NCBI RefSeq assembly: GCF_904846705.1
Contig: NZ_CAJHBS010000001.1
Coordinates: 230,175 to 294,174 of the forward strand
DNA from: Psychrobacter sp. Pi2-52
Lineage (GTDB): Bacteria > Pseudomonadota > Gammaproteobacteria > Pseudomonadales > Moraxellaceae
Reading direction: 5' to 3'
DNA length: 64,000 bases
The notes beneath the pieces are model-generated. The model worked only from the letters and a program-made list of their open reading frames with translations. It searched no databases and was not told the DNA's origin. Below are positions 1-10,139 of the stretch, in pieces. How positions within the stretch are numbered: the first letter of the stretch is position 1; the number at the start of each line of letters is the position of its first letter. Both the position numbers and the translations under genes were made by a program.

Positions 1-57
1 CCATGGCATCATGATTGGGGATTTTTTGTTTCTTCGTTTACTTAAAAACAAGCGTTT

Positions 58-801
58 TTACTGCTCAATACGTTGCAAAAATGCCTGCGTACGAGGATGC
101 TTTGAGTCTTCAAACAGCTGCTTGGCACTGCCTTCTTCGACCACATAACCATCTTCAATCAGTACAACATGATCGGCAACGTCACGAGCAAAGTTGATTT
201 CATGTGTCACCACGACCATTGTCCAACCTTCAGAGGCGAGCTGCTTCATCGTCTCAAGCACATCCTGTACCAACTCTGGATCCAGCGCAGAGGTTGGCTC
301 ATCAAACAGTAACAATGACGGCTCAATAGCCAGCGCACGAGCAATACCAATACGCTGCTGCTGACCACCAGATAGCTGGAAAGGATAGAGATCCGCTTTG
401 TCCGACAGTCCAACTTTCTCAAGTAGTACCAGTGCCTGCTCACGGGCTTGTACTTTGCTCTGCCCTTGTACCACTGTAGGCCCAAGCATCAAGTTTTCTA
501 TGGCTGTCTTATGTGGAAACAAATTATAAGACTGAAACACCATACCTGACTTACGCTGTAAGGCTAATAGCGTTTTTTTGCTTGGCTTAGTCGCAAAGTC
601 GACACTCAAGCTATCGTCATCAAAAGCAATCACACCTTGGTCAGGAATCTCTAACGCATTTAAACAACGCAAAAAAGTGGTTTTACCCGATCCTGAAGGT
701 CCTAATATTACGACCACTTTGCCTTTGTTAATGGTCAAGTCGATGCCTTTTAACACCTGATTGCCACCAAAGGCTTTATGAATATTAGTGACTTTGATCA
801 T
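58..801 (-). CDS. Polar amino acid ABC transporter ATP-binding protein
   Basis: ATPase subunit of an amino acid importer, expected on the cytoplasmic face of the membrane. The sequence shows Walker A GPSGSGKTT, the signature LSGGQQQR, Walker B LLLFDEPTSALD and a switch histidine (VVVTHE), the typical set for the GlnQ/HisP/TcyN group, at 247 residues, the usual length. The reading frame is open further upstream, but ATG at 801 is preceded by an AGGAA ribosome site, whereas the longer version would run into the inverted-repeat element at 817-994; 801 is therefore chosen. It belongs with the permease and binding protein at 1043-2637 but is separated from them by that element. The substrate is not provable from this subunit. 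Confidence 0.92.
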   Translation of the reverse strand: MIKVTNIHKAFGGNQVLKGIDLTINKGKVVVILGPSGSGKTTFLRCLNALEIPDQGVIAFDDDSLSVDFATKPSKKTLLALQRKSGMVFQSYNLFPHKTAIENLMLGPTVVQGQSKVQAREQALVLLEKVGLSDKADLYPFQLSGGQQQRIGIARALAIEPSLLLFDEPTSALDPELVQDVLETMKQLASEGWTMVVVTHEINFARDVADHVVLIEDGYVVEEGSAKQLFEDSKHPRTQAFLQRIEQ

Positions 802-816
802 AAAAATTCCTGTTGT

Positions 817-994
817 ACTAGGGCGTGTCATCAATTAGCCCATTCAATCATTTAACGGTCTTAAAATGGCTAAATCTTATCAAATATCGTCAAAAATATT
901 GTGAATATACCTATATTCTCTACAGTTTTTTCCTCATTTGACTACTATTTATCTCATTTTAAGCCTAGCTATCTAAATGATGACACGCCCTAGT
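817..994. mobile_element. MITE-like element inside ABC importer operon
   Basis: Non-coding 178-bp AT-rich segment bounded by near-perfect terminal inverted repeats of 22 bp: left end 817-838 and right end 973-994, with one mismatch (core GGGCGTGTCATCA). Both ends read CTAG at the junction, so a CTAG or TA target duplication is possible, as for IS5-like or IS630-like elements. There is no reading frame inside, so it would depend on a transposase elsewhere. It separates the permease gene (ends 1043) from the ATPase gene (starts 801). No second copy was found in the window. Confidence 0.75.
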
Positions 995-1042
995 CTATAT
1001 TTACGAGTGTCTATTGAGCCATAACTTATTTTACTACGTAGC

Positions 1043-1801
1043 TTATTTTGCCACATAACGGTCTAGCCGAGTTTCAAGCTTGCCTTGGATAAAGGTCAAG
1101 AACAGACAGATACCCCAGTAGATAATCGCCGCTTCTGTATAGACCAGCATAAACTCATAGTTACGAGCTGTGATAATCTGCGCTTGTTTGAATAGCTCAG
1201 TGACCAGTACCAGTGAAGCAAGTGAGGTATCTTTTACCAGACTGATAAAGGTATTAGACAACGGCGGCACCGACACTCGAAGCGCCTGCGGTAAAATCAC
1301 ATGACGAAAAGTCTGTAGATACGTCAAGCCGACCGTTGAGCCTGCTTCCCACTGCCCTTTTGGTATTGATAAAATCGAAGCACGCACTGTCTCCGATGCA
1401 TACGCACCGATGTTCAATGAGAATGCAATAATCGCTGAGGGAAAGGGATCCAGCTTCACCCCGACACTTGGCAGACCATAAAAAATAATAAACAGCTGAA
1501 CCAGCATCGGTGTACCGCGAATGGCGGACACATAGACGCGAGCGAGCCGATAGATGATTTCATGAAACCAAGTAGCACGCGGAATGATACGAATCAATGC
1601 CACTGTCAGTGCAATGGCCATACCAATCGCAAATGAGATCAATGCCAACGGTATCGAATAATAGATACCGCCTTTGAGCATTGGCCAAAACGACGAGATG
1701 ACAATCTGCGCTCGATCAGGACTCATAAATGGCAATACTGCCAATAAGTCCGCGAACCATGATGTAGACATTACAGAAGCTGACATGATAGAAACTGACA
1801 T
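1043..1801 (-). CDS. Polar amino acid ABC transporter permease
   Basis: Inner-membrane permease of the HisM/GlnP family, 252 residues. It shows a hydrophobic N-terminal half with several membrane segments and the conserved region of the family: [12 protein letters not shown] around residue 95, then the EAA loop ([20 protein letters not shown]) that contacts the ATPase. The start is supported by translational coupling: its ATG overlaps the stop of the binding-protein gene as TAATG at 1799-1803. A single permease gene suggests a homodimer, as in cystine and glutamine systems. The MITE-like element lies just downstream. Confidence 0.92.
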   Translation of the reverse strand: MSVSIMSASVMSTSWFADLLAVLPFMSPDRAQIVISSFWPMLKGGIYYSIPLALISFAIGMAIALTVALIRIIPRATWFHEIIYRLARVYVSAIRGTPMLVQLFIIFYGLPSVGVKLDPFPSAIIAFSLNIGAYASETVRASILSIPKGQWEAGSTVGLTYLQTFRHVILPQALRVSVPPLSNTFISLVKDTSLASLVLVTELFKQAQIITARNYEFMLVYTEAAIIYWGICLFLTFIQGKLETRLDRYVAK

Positions 1802-2637
1802 TATTTTTGTTGACTTATATCAGCACCAAAGAACTGTTCACTAAGCTTAGTTAGCGTGCCTTCAGCCGCCAATTCAGCCATCGCTTCATCCAGTTTCGCT
1901 ACAACTTCATCATCACCTTTGATAAGCACTAGGCCTGAACCACGTAACTCACTAGCAGGTGCAGTCAGTTTAATCTCAAGATCAGAATCTGGGAATTTCT
2001 TTAGATAATCCAATACCGCCAGATTGTCATTCATCGTAAAGTCAGCACGATCTTGCTTTACTAATTGAATCGCTTGCGCCATACCATCGACAGGAACGAT
2101 CTCTGCACCGTAACGCTCTGCAAGCTCACCGTAGTTACTGCTAAGTGATTGCGCAGTACGTAGACCTTTTAGACCTTCCCACGAGCTATAACGGTTGTCA
2201 TCAGTAGGTGCCAATACAACCGCACCTGACCAGCTATAAGCCATTGCTTTGTCATACTTTGCTTTACGCTCAGGCGTGGTCAAACTAACTTGGTTAGCCA
2301 CCATATCAAAACGTTTTGAATCCAAACCAGCCAGCATCGCATCCCATTGGGTTTCTTTAAACTCAACGTCTACGCCCAGTTTATCCGCTACTGCACGCGT
2401 TACTTCAACATCATAACCCGTTAGTTTGCCGCTCTCATCATGGTATGTGAACGGAGGATAAGTACCCTCTGTACCGACGTTGATAGTGCCGCCGTTGTTG
2501 ATACGTTGTAGCAAATCAGAACCGCCTGTTGCAGCGCTGTCAGTTGCACTGGTATCGGCTTCGTTGGTAGTAGATTGACCACAAGCGGCAAGGAACATGG
2601 TGCTGGCGGCAAGGGCTAAAAGAGTACGACGTTTCAT
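1801..2637 (-). CDS. Polar amino acid (cystine-type) ABC substrate-binding lipoprotein
   Basis: Family 3 solute-binding protein of 278 residues. The N-terminus ([19 protein letters not shown]) is a lipoprotein signal with lipobox LAAC, so it is probably tethered in the periplasm. The mature domain begins near [21 protein letters not shown] and contains [16 protein letters not shown] and [19 protein letters not shown], which in my recollection resemble the cystine-binding TcyA group more than histidine-binding proteins. Ribosome site AAGGA precedes the ATG. It heads an operon with the permease. A role in histidine uptake, suggested only by the adjacent hut locus, is not excluded; no hut-type operator was seen upstream. 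Confidence 0.88.
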   Translation of the reverse strand: MKRRTLLALAASTMFLAACGQSTTNEADTSATDSAATGGSDLLQRINNGGTINVGTEGTYPPFTYHDESGKLTGYDVEVTRAVADKLGVDVEFKETQWDAMLAGLDSKRFDMVANQVSLTTPERKAKYDKAMAYSWSGAVVLAPTDDNRYSSWEGLKGLRTAQSLSSNYGELAERYGAEIVPVDGMAQAIQLVKQDRADFTMNDNLAVLDYLKKFPDSDLEIKLTAPASELRGSGLVLIKGDDEVVAKLDEAMAELAAEGTLTKLSEQFFGADISQQK

Positions 2638-2972
2638 AAGACGTCCTTATAAGAGTGAATGAATAAAGTAAAAACGCATAATGTTAATAAGACACACAGC
2701 ACTAATAAAATATACGGTGCTAATAAATAGGGCAAGCCGACACAGAAGAACAATATAAGCTCCTCTATGATATTCGGCTTTGGTTGCCCGATTTGAGGCT
2801 ATTTGGGCTATTTTTCAATACTGTTTCTATATTATATTTTAATTTTTAACGATTGTTCAAATATTCTGGCGAGTTTAATTAACGCTAATTGCTATCTTAT
2901 TAAATAGCAGCTTATGGATATAGTATCTCACTTTAGACAGAAAAACGTACAAAATCAGTGAGCATACGTAAG
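2638..2972. other. Intergenic region with imperfect inverted repeat upstream of ABC importer
   Basis: There is no gene here. It should hold the promoter of the importer operon. An imperfect inverted repeat pairs GGGCAAGCCGA (2730-2740) with a right arm at 2774-2789 that contains a 5-base insertion; it lies about 90-160 bp upstream of the binding-protein ATG and could form a leader hairpin or an operator. I do not recognise it as a known riboswitch. Confidence 0.3.
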
Positions 2973-3081
2973 CTATAGTCAGTTCAATATAATTTCGATA
3001 CAAGGAAACCGAGTGCAAGTTATATATTAGTATGCTTAGCGAGGATGACGATGTAGCGGATTTATATAGGCTTGACTATAT
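2973..3081. repeat. Dispersed inverted-repeat element, copy A
   Basis: Roughly 109-bp element with terminal inverted repeats: left end CTATAGTCAGTTCAATATAA, right end reading ATATAGTCAAGCCTATATAA on the opposite strand. It is nearly the same as copy C (14639-14746, opposite orientation) along its whole length, including the inner CGAGGATGACGATGTAGCGG block. It ends 3 bp before the stop codon of hutC. It is non-coding. Confidence 0.75.
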
Positions 3082-3084
3082 CTG

Positions 3085-3858
3085 CTACAACTCGCCTGAG
3101 AACTGATAGCGATCTCCCGCATGCCACATTTTGACGAAAGTAACAACTTGGCCAGCTGAATAGGTCTGCCGACGCAGCACAAGCGTTGGTGACTGCGGCG
3201 CAATTTGCAAAAACTCAGCAATCTCATCAGGGGCTGCCAATGCTCGGATGGTATAGCTGCCACTCTCTAGAGGACTTTTGGCAATTAAATAATCACTGGT
3301 ATTGACCACACTAAAATCCTGGTCGATAAATTTCGGCACTTTTTTGGCATCGACCCAACGTTCTTCAAACTGTATGGGCTGACCATCGGCAAAGTGAATG
3401 ATTTTTACTTCATACAGAAGAGCTTCATCACTAGCGTCTGTCTGAGCACTTGCGTTAACAGGCACAGACTCTTTATCAATCACAACCCCTTTATCAATAC
3501 CAAACTTACGACGCAGCTCATTATCGAGCATATCAGCCGTAATAGCACGCTTACTCACGACCTGTGCCTCATAATCACGATTGGCAGACTTTAAATCCTC
3601 AGCGATGTTGCGTACCTCAACAAAGGTATGATTGAACTGCTGCTGCGCGACAAACGTGCCCGACCCTTGTCGACGCTCTAGTACCCGCTCCTCGCTCAGC
3701 TCTTTTAGCGCACGGTTGACCGTCATTCGTGACACACCAAATTCTTCAGCCAGTGCCATTTCTGTCGAAATCGCATTGCCTGCCTGCCACTTACCAGAAT
3801 GAATATTGTCTAGTATGGCGTTTTTTATGCGTTGATACGCCGGAATTGTCTTTGTCAT
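3085..3858 (-). CDS. hutC: Histidine utilisation repressor HutC (GntR family)
   Basis: DNA-binding repressor of the hut genes, 257 residues. An N-terminal winged helix-turn-helix of GntR type (residues about 5-70, with EEFGVSRMTVNRALKELSEE and GSGTFVA) is followed by a UTRA ligand-binding domain that in HutC proteins senses urocanate. Ribosome site AGGCGG precedes the ATG at 3858. It is divergent from hutUHGI; a perfect palindrome in the shared region (4029-4040) is the likely operator for both directions. The stop codon lies directly beside repeat copy A. An acidic, Ala/Ser-rich stretch near residues 130-145 looks like a linker insertion within the UTRA domain. Confidence 0.93.
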   Translation of the reverse strand: MTKTIPAYQRIKNAILDNIHSGKWQAGNAISTEMALAEEFGVSRMTVNRALKELSEERVLERRQGSGTFVAQQQFNHTFVEVRNIAEDLKSANRDYEAQVVSKRAITADMLDNELRRKFGIDKGVVIDKESVPVNASAQTDASDEALLYEVKIIHFADGQPIQFEERWVDAKKVPKFIDQDFSVVNTSDYLIAKSPLESGSYTIRALAAPDEIAEFLQIAPQSPTLVLRRQTYSAGQVVTFVKMWHAGDRYQFSGEL

Positions 3859-4001
3859 ATCCGCCTTTAACCGTCAGTTTTGCTAATAGGAATGACCACA
3901 TAATATCACGAGACCACCGTGCAAGCCTTAGTCAAAATGTCTGAGCGTTTAGTCTCGACCGAGTGAATAACAAAAATAATGCGTCCATAAATAAAAAAAC
4001 C

Positions 4002-4040
4002 TTGCATGAAAAAAGTATCTTTGATAATTTGTATATACAA
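4002..4040 (+). promoter_or_regulatory. hut operator palindrome and likely promoter
   Basis: TTGTATATACAA at 4029-4040 is a perfect 12-bp palindrome between hutC and hutU. It matches the form of HutC operators known from Pseudomonas (core TGTATATACA). A TTGCAT hexamer (4002-4007) and GATAAT (4023-4028) form a plausible but short-spaced promoter immediately before it, so bound HutC would block transcription of hutU. The operator is seen directly; the promoter assignment is inference. Confidence 0.7.
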
Positions 4041-4205
4041 CTTTACAGCAGTGCTAGAAAATTTGCTTTATCGATTCGATATTTTTATGAATTTAGATGA
4101 ATACTTAGTAGTAGATAAATACTTAGTAAATGAATATCTAGACTGACTGTAAGACACTTACTCTGATGACTTTATCGCCCTATTCGCTATCACAAGGATA
4201 TGATC

Positions 4206-5924
4206 ATGACTACTGACAATGGAACCAACAAAGAGACTAAGCTGACTCGCCGTGATGAGAGCCGTAATATTGCTGCGCCTACTGGTAGCACGCTACATTG
4301 CAAAAGCTGGCTGACCGAAGCACCTTATCGTATGCTGCAAAACAACCTGCATCCTGATGTGGCAGAAAACCCAAAAAGCCTGGTCGTCTACGGTGGTATC
4401 GGACGCGCAGCCCGTAACTGGGAAAGCTATGATCAAATCTTAGAATCACTAAAAGAATTAGAAGATGATGAGACGTTGCTAGTACAGTCTGGTAAACCAG
4501 TCGGCGTGTTTCAAACACACGAAAACGCACCGCGTGTCTTGATTGCTAACTCCAACCTTGTACCGCGCTGGGCAACGTGGGAGCACTTCAACGAGCTCGA
4601 TCGCAAAGACCTATTTATGTATGGTCAAATGACTGCAGGTAGCTGGATTTATATCGGCACGCAAGGCATCGTTCAAGGTACGTATGAGACTTTTGTGGAG
4701 GCGGGTCGTCAGCATTATGACGGTAGCTGGGCGGGTCGTTGGATTTTGACCGCTGGTCTAGGCGGTATGGGCGGCGCACAGCCATTAGCTGCTACCTTTG
4801 CAGGTGCGACTTCGTTAAACATCGAGTGTCAGCAGTCTAGCATCGATTTCCGTTTGCGCACGGGTTATGTCGACAAGCAAGCAGACGATCTTGACCATGC
4901 TTATGAGTTAATCAAACAACATACGGACGCGGGCGAAGCCGTCTCTATTGCTCTACTTGGTAATGCCGCAGATATCTTGCCTGAGATGGTCAAGCGTGCT
5001 AATGCTGGCGGTATGAAGCCTGACTTGGTCACCGATCAAACCTCAGCGCATGACTTGATCAATGGCTATCTACCAAGCGGTTGGACAGTAGAGGAATGGA
5101 AAGCTGCTCAAGAAGATCCAGAGCAACATGCAGCACTGACCAAAGCCGCTGCTCAGTCTTGTGCCGTACACGTCCAAGCGATTTTAGACTTGCAAGCGAT
5201 GGACATTCCAGCGACTGATTACGGTAATAATATCCGTCAGGTCGCTTTTGATGAAGGGGTCAAAGATGCCTTTAATTTCCCAGGTTTTGTCCCTGCGTAT
5301 ATTCGTCCGCTATTTTGCCAAGGTAAAGGTCCATTCCGCTGGGTAGCGCTATCGGGTGATCCAGAAGATATCTATAAGACTGATCAAAAAATTAAAGAGC
5401 TATTCCCTGAAAATAAACATATCCATCGCTGGTTAGATATGGCAAAGGAACGTATTCAATTCCAAGGTTTGCCTGCCCGTATCTGCTGGTTAGGGCTTGG
5501 TGAACGTGACAAAGCAGGTTTGGCATTTAATGAAATGGTCAAAAACGGCGAGCTAAAAGGCCCGATCGTTATTGGTCGTGATCACTTAGACACGGGTTCT
5601 GTCGCTAGTCCAAACCGCGAAACAGAGAGCATGAAAGATGGTTCAGATGCGGTATCTGATTGGGCGCTATTGAACGGTATGCTCAATGTCGCAGGCGGCG
5701 CAACTTGGGTATCACTACATCATGGCGGCGGTGTCGGCATGGGCTATTCGCAGCATTCAGGTATGGTCATCGTCGCGGATGGCACGGACGCCGCGGCCAA
5801 ACGCTTATCGCGAGTACTTGTCAATGATTGCGGCTCAGGCGTCATGCGTCACGCCGATGCAGGTTATGAGTTGGCCATTAAAACAGCGAAAGACTATGGT
5901 CTAAATCTGCCAATGATCAAATAA
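4206..5924 (+). CDS. hutU: Urocanate hydratase
   Basis: Second step of histidine breakdown: urocanate to 4-imidazolone-5-propionate, using tightly bound NAD as electrophile, in the cytoplasm. The 572-residue protein shows the urocanase NAD-binding loop GLGGMGGAQ near residue 180 and the conserved cysteine in [16 protein letters not shown] near residue 405, as well as QTSAHD and [10 protein letters not shown]. An upstream in-frame ATG at 4200 lies 1 base after the AAGGA ribosome site, whereas ATG at 4206 lies 7 bases after it; 4206 is therefore chosen. It is the first gene of hutUHGI, 62 bp before hutH. Confidence 0.96.
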   Translation: MTTDNGTNKETKLTRRDESRNIAAPTGSTLHCKSWLTEAPYRMLQNNLHPDVAENPKSLVVYGGIGRAARNWESYDQILESLKELEDDETLLVQSGKPVGVFQTHENAPRVLIANSNLVPRWATWEHFNELDRKDLFMYGQMTAGSWIYIGTQGIVQGTYETFVEAGRQHYDGSWAGRWILTAGLGGMGGAQPLAATFAGATSLNIECQQSSIDFRLRTGYVDKQADDLDHAYELIKQHTDAGEAVSIALLGNAADILPEMVKRANAGGMKPDLVTDQTSAHDLINGYLPSGWTVEEWKAAQEDPEQHAALTKAAAQSCAVHVQAILDLQAMDIPATDYGNNIRQVAFDEGVKDAFNFPGFVPAYIRPLFCQGKGPFRWVALSGDPEDIYKTDQKIKELFPENKHIHRWLDMAKERIQFQGLPARICWLGLGERDKAGLAFNEMVKNGELKGPIVIGRDHLDTGSVASPNRETESMKDGSDAVSDWALLNGMLNVAGGATWVSLHHGGGVGMGYSQHSGMVIVADGTDAAAKRLSRVLVNDCGSGVMRHADAGYELAIKTAKDYGLNLPMIK

Positions 5925-5986
5925 TTCGAAACATTCTACTTTATAAAAATAAATAGCCAGATAACTATGCAACTAGGATTACCCCT

Positions 5987-7549
5987 ATGAACAACATCAA
6001 AAAACTAACCCTACATCCTCGCCAGCTTAGCTTTAAAATGCTACGTGATATCTACGAGCAGCCTGTCGTATTGACACTGCCTGAGAGTGCTTATGAAGCG
6101 ATAGACGCCTCGCACGAAGATGTACGTACCATCATTGCACGAGACAAAAGCGCTTATGGTATCAATACTGGTTTTGGCCTACTTGCTAAGACACGTATCA
6201 GTGATGATCAACTTGAGCTACTTCAGCGTAACCTGATCGTTTCTCACTCAGTGGGTACTGGTGAAGCGTTGCCAGACGGCGTGGTGCGACTGATTATGGT
6301 GATGAAAGTCGCCAGTCTGGCGCAAGGTGTCTCTGGTGTACGCCGCGAAGTGGTTGATAGTTTACTTGCCTTAATCAACAATCAAATCACACCCAATATC
6401 CCAGCCAAAGGTTCAGTTGGTGCCTCTGGTGACTTAGCGCCATTATCACATATGACACTTGCAATGATGGGCGAAGGTGATGTGTTTGTTGACGGTAAAA
6501 AAATGCCTGCCGCTGACGCTCTAGCCCAGCATGGACTTGAGCCTATTACTCTTGCAGCCAAAGAAGGCCTTGCACTGATCAACGGTACGCAAGTATCAAC
6601 CGCATTGGCATTACGGGGTTATTTTTTAGCGCGTGATTTGCTTGAGACCGCCACCATTGTCGGCTCACTGTCGATTGATGCAGCAAAAGGCTCGGACTCA
6701 CCATTTGATGCGCGTATTCACGAAGTACGTGGCCATCACGGCCAAATTGAAATCGCCAAAGCACACCGTCAATTAATCAAAGGTAGCGCTATTCGTGCTT
6801 CACACGATGGCGAGCAAGACGATAGAGTGCAAGATCCTTACTGCCTGCGTTGTCAGCCGCAGGTCATGGGTGCCTGCCTTGATATCATCAACCAAGCAGG
6901 TAAAACCTTATTAATCGAATCCAATGCCGTAACTGACAATCCACTTATATTTAATAACGAAGATGGGCCCGTCGCCATATCAGGCGGCAACTTCCATGCT
7001 GAGCCAGTCGCTTTTGCCGCTGATATTTTAGCCTTGGCAATCGCTGAGATTGGCTCTATGTCTGAGCGTCGTGTGGCCTTGCTGATCGATGCGACGCTAT
7101 CAGGTGGTCTGCCGCCATTCTTGGTTGATAATGCTGGAGTCAACTCAGGCTTTATGATTGCTCATGTGACCGCCGCAGCACTGGCGTCAGAAAACAAATC
7201 TATCGCCCATCCTGGTAGCGTCGATAGCATCCCGACTTCTGCCAACCAAGAAGACCATGTGTCTATGGCGACCTATTGCGCACGCCGCCTATATGAGATG
7301 GCGCAAAACACTGCGACCATCATTGGCATTGAGTTATTAGCTGCTGGTCAAGGCATCGACTTCCATCGCGGACTAGAGACCTCAGAGCCGTTGACTGTGG
7401 CGCATCGAAAACTACGTGAGCAAGTGACTTTCTACGATAAAGATCGCTATCTAGCCCCTGATATCGAAGCAGCTAAGCAATTGGTATTAGACGGTACGCT
7501 TGCTGAACATTGGCAAGAACTACGCAGCGATTGGTACGAGTCTAAATAA
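5987..7549 (+). CDS. hutH: Histidine ammonia-lyase
   Basis: First step of histidine catabolism: non-oxidative deamination to trans-urocanate and ammonia. The protein has 520 residues. The Ala-Ser-Gly triad that cyclises to the MIO electrophile is visible in [14 protein letters not shown] near residue 145, and the active-site stretch [11 protein letters not shown] occurs near residue 60. Further conserved blocks are [19 protein letters not shown] and [15 protein letters not shown] upstream supports the ATG. It lies between hutU (62-bp gap) and hutG (23-bp gap), clearly one operon. Confidence 0.96.
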   Translation: MNNIKKLTLHPRQLSFKMLRDIYEQPVVLTLPESAYEAIDASHEDVRTIIARDKSAYGINTGFGLLAKTRISDDQLELLQRNLIVSHSVGTGEALPDGVVRLIMVMKVASLAQGVSGVRREVVDSLLALINNQITPNIPAKGSVGASGDLAPLSHMTLAMMGEGDVFVDGKKMPAADALAQHGLEPITLAAKEGLALINGTQVSTALALRGYFLARDLLETATIVGSLSIDAAKGSDSPFDARIHEVRGHHGQIEIAKAHRQLIKGSAIRASHDGEQDDRVQDPYCLRCQPQVMGACLDIINQAGKTLLIESNAVTDNPLIFNNEDGPVAISGGNFHAEPVAFAADILALAIAEIGSMSERRVALLIDATLSGGLPPFLVDNAGVNSGFMIAHVTAAALASENKSIAHPGSVDSIPTSANQEDHVSMATYCARRLYEMAQNTATIIGIELLAAGQGIDFHRGLETSEPLTVAHRKLREQVTFYDKDRYLAPDIEAAKQLVLDGTLAEHWQELRSDWYESK

Positions 7550-7572
7550 ATATAGATGGGCGGAGAGCAGTG

Positions 7573-8637
7573 ATGACAATAGCGAGAACAACAACAACAA
7601 CAACGAATACCACACGTATTAGCTATACACCTGCTGATATGACCCAGTGGACAGGACGTGCAGAGCCATTTGAGACTGTGCGTGCCCGCTATTGGTATCA
7701 ACTTGCTCAGCCTTACGAGGATCAAAATATTGGGCTAATTGGCTTTGCATGTGACCAAGGGGTCAGACGTAATCAAGGCCGCATGGGTGCTAGAGCTGCT
7801 CCGCCATTGATTCGTCGAGCTTTTGCTACGCTGCCAGTCATCGCTGATTTACAACAACGTTTTGATAGTCAATTATCAACTTTATTGGGTGATGCTGGTG
7901 ACATTCATTGTGATGATAATGATGGCCTTGCCGAGAGCACCCTTGAGCAAGCTCAGATTAAATATGCTGATGCAGTGAGCACTATCGTCAAGCAAGGTGG
8001 ATTACCCATCGGACTTGGTGGTGGTCATGCCATTGCTTATGGTAGTTTTTTGGGATTATGGCAGGCCTTAGAAAATACAAGCGATACAGCTATCAGCACA
8101 AACACAGCGCCTACTATTGGGATTATTAATTTTGATGCTCATCTTGATATTCGTCAGTCGGATGTAGCGACTTCTGGGACACCATTTCGCCAGATTGCCG
8201 AGCATCTTGACGCACATGGTCAACCCTTTCATTATTGCTGTATTGGCGTCAGTCGGTTCTCTAATACGGCAGCTCTCTTTGATCGTGCTGAGCAATTGGG
8301 TGTGCATGTCATCAGTGATGAAGACTGTCATTATCAGCCTTGGGATACACTTGCTGAGCGGGTCAAAAGCTTTGTAGATCAGGTCGATACAATATATCTA
8401 ACCATCGATATGGACTGCTTACCATCTAGTGTCGTCCCAGGTGTGAGCGCACCTGCCGCCTTTGGCATTGAGCTGGGTTTCGTTGAGCGTATGGTCAAAA
8501 CCATCATGGCATCAGGCAAAGTAAAAATGGCAGACATTGCTGAGATTAACCCTGCTTTTGACGTTGATAGTCGTAGCTGCAAAGTTGCTGCGCGCTTACT
8601 AGCCACTATTATAGAGCAGCACTTACTTAGCGCTTAG
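7573..8637 (+). CDS. hutG: Formimidoylglutamase
   Basis: Arginase-fold manganese hydrolase converting N-formimino-L-glutamate to glutamate and formamide, the one-step ending of the pathway. Metal-binding motifs are visible: [18 protein letters not shown] and [19 protein letters not shown]. The protein has 354 residues, longer than many relatives because of an N-terminal extension encoded partly by a short ACA triplet run (a polythreonine tract). GTG at 7570 and ATG at 7573 are both possible; GGAGAG at 7562-7567 fits the ATG. The absence of hutF and of a deformylase gene agrees with the direct formamide route. Confidence 0.93.
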   Translation: MTIARTTTTTTNTTRISYTPADMTQWTGRAEPFETVRARYWYQLAQPYEDQNIGLIGFACDQGVRRNQGRMGARAAPPLIRRAFATLPVIADLQQRFDSQLSTLLGDAGDIHCDDNDGLAESTLEQAQIKYADAVSTIVKQGGLPIGLGGGHAIAYGSFLGLWQALENTSDTAISTNTAPTIGIINFDAHLDIRQSDVATSGTPFRQIAEHLDAHGQPFHYCCIGVSRFSNTAALFDRAEQLGVHVISDEDCHYQPWDTLAERVKSFVDQVDTIYLTIDMDCLPSSVVPGVSAPAAFGIELGFVERMVKTIMASGKVKMADIAEINPAFDVDSRSCKVAARLLATIIEQHLLSA

Positions 8638-8684
8638 ATCTTGCCAACAAAGATCACCGACTTCACAAAAATCAGGAGCATATT

Positions 8685-10025
8685 ATGAATGAATCAAAGA
8701 ATTCTGTATTGAAAAGCCCTACAGAACAGACGCTCGACAAATCTACTACGACATCTTTTGATCACGTTATTATTAATGCCAATATCGCCACCTTTTCAGC
8801 GCAATACGGATTTGATATTGAGACAAGTGATGATGGAGATGAACACGCTGATAGCATCCCATACGGACAACTACTAAACGCGGCTATCGGTATTAAAAGT
8901 GGCAAAGTCGCTTGGGTTGGTACACAGGATCAAATCACTGCTCACTTGCCTAAATATCAAGCTAGCCAAATCACAGATGTAGATGGTAAATGGATAACCC
9001 CAGGGCTTATCGATTGCCATACGCATATCGTCTATGGCGGCAACCGTAGCAATGAATTTGAAGCGCGATTGCAAGGTGTCAGTTACCAAGACATTGCAGC
9101 ACAAGGCGGTGGTATTGTCGCGACGGTCACTGCCACCCGCGCCGCCAGTATTGAATCGCTATTCGCACAAAGTGAAAAACGTCTACTCGCGCTTATGAAA
9201 GAAGGCGTTACCAGTATCGAAATCAAGTCTGGTTACGGCTTGGACTTGGACACTGAGCGTAAAATGCTCACGGTCGCTCGCCAACTGGGTGAAAAATACG
9301 ACATTCATGTGAGCACCACTTATCTAGCAGCGCATGCCCTACCTAGTGAGTACAAAGACCATGCGGACGATTATATTGAACAAGTCTGCGAGTGGCTGCC
9401 GATTCTACATGCAGAAGGCTTAGTCGATGCGGTCGATGGTTTCTGTGAAAATATCGCTTTTAGTACAGAACAAATCAGACAAGTGTTTGAGGTAGCTCGC
9501 TCTTTAGATCTACCAGTCAAACTGCACTCTGAGCAGCTGTCCGATATAGGTGGTAGTGCCTTAGTTGCTGAGTATAAAGGCCTATCGAGCGATCATCTAG
9601 AGCACTTGTCAGAAGAAGACATCAAAAAAATGGCGGCTAGCAATACCGTTGCCGTGATATTGCCAGGGGCGTTTTATACGTTACGTGACACTAAGTTGCC
9701 ACCGACTGAAGCTTTGCGCAAGCATCACGTCCCTATGGCAATTTCAACCGACTGTAACCCTGGCACCTCACCGTTAACGTCGCTTTTATTGACGATGAAT
9801 ATGGGCTGTACGCTATTTTACTTAACCACTGAAGAGGTTTTGGCAGGAGTTACTGTTCACGCAGCACAAGCATTGGGTCTACCTAATAAAGGAAAAATAG
9901 AAGTCGGCTGTGATGCTGATTTAGCGCTATGGGATATCACACGCCCTGCTGACTTGGCCTATCAAATGGGGTTAAATCCTATTCAAGGCATTATGATTCA
10001 AGGGAAATGGCGCGACACAATATAA
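8685..10025 (+). CDS. hutI: Imidazolonepropionase
   Basis: Third step of the pathway: hydrolysis of 4-imidazolone-5-propionate to N-formiminoglutamate. It is an amidohydrolase-superfamily metalloenzyme of 446 residues. Visible motifs: metal-binding [10 protein letters not shown] near residue 110, the [14 protein letters not shown] block, [12 protein letters not shown] and the catalytic [10 protein letters not shown] region near residue 365. The first 40 residues are a hydrophilic extension beyond the usual N-terminus. AGGAG precedes the ATG. It is the last gene of the hut operon, followed by a hairpin terminator at 10054. Confidence 0.95.
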   Translation: MNESKNSVLKSPTEQTLDKSTTTSFDHVIINANIATFSAQYGFDIETSDDGDEHADSIPYGQLLNAAIGIKSGKVAWVGTQDQITAHLPKYQASQITDVDGKWITPGLIDCHTHIVYGGNRSNEFEARLQGVSYQDIAAQGGGIVATVTATRAASIESLFAQSEKRLLALMKEGVTSIEIKSGYGLDLDTERKMLTVARQLGEKYDIHVSTTYLAAHALPSEYKDHADDYIEQVCEWLPILHAEGLVDAVDGFCENIAFSTEQIRQVFEVARSLDLPVKLHSEQLSDIGGSALVAEYKGLSSDHLEHLSEEDIKKMAASNTVAVILPGAFYTLRDTKLPPTEALRKHHVPMAISTDCNPGTSPLTSLLLTMNMGCTLFYLTTEEVLAGVTVHAAQALGLPNKGKIEVGCDADLALWDITRPADLAYQMGLNPIQGIMIQGKWRDTI

Positions 10026-10053
10026 TCAATCTACCTTTGTTTATCTCAATTAA

Positions 10054-10084
10054 AAAGCCCCAACCATTCAATGATTGGGGCTTT
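10054..10084. terminator. Bidirectional terminator hutI / gdhA
   Basis: Perfect 10-bp stem AAAGCCCCAA / TTGGGGCTTT with an 11-nt loop. Minus-strand reading ends in a T-run after the stem, so it should act best for gdhA, and it also closes the hut operon. Confidence 0.8.
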
Positions 10085-10139
10085 GCTATTTGTCCATATT
10101 AACCAACCACTAAGGCTTGTTTACCACTTATAAGTAAGA

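Noticed and set aside
1801..2637. Histidine-specific uptake system linked to hut
   Set aside because: Sequence motifs look closer to cystine-binding proteins, and no hut-type operator is upstream; adjacency alone is not enough.
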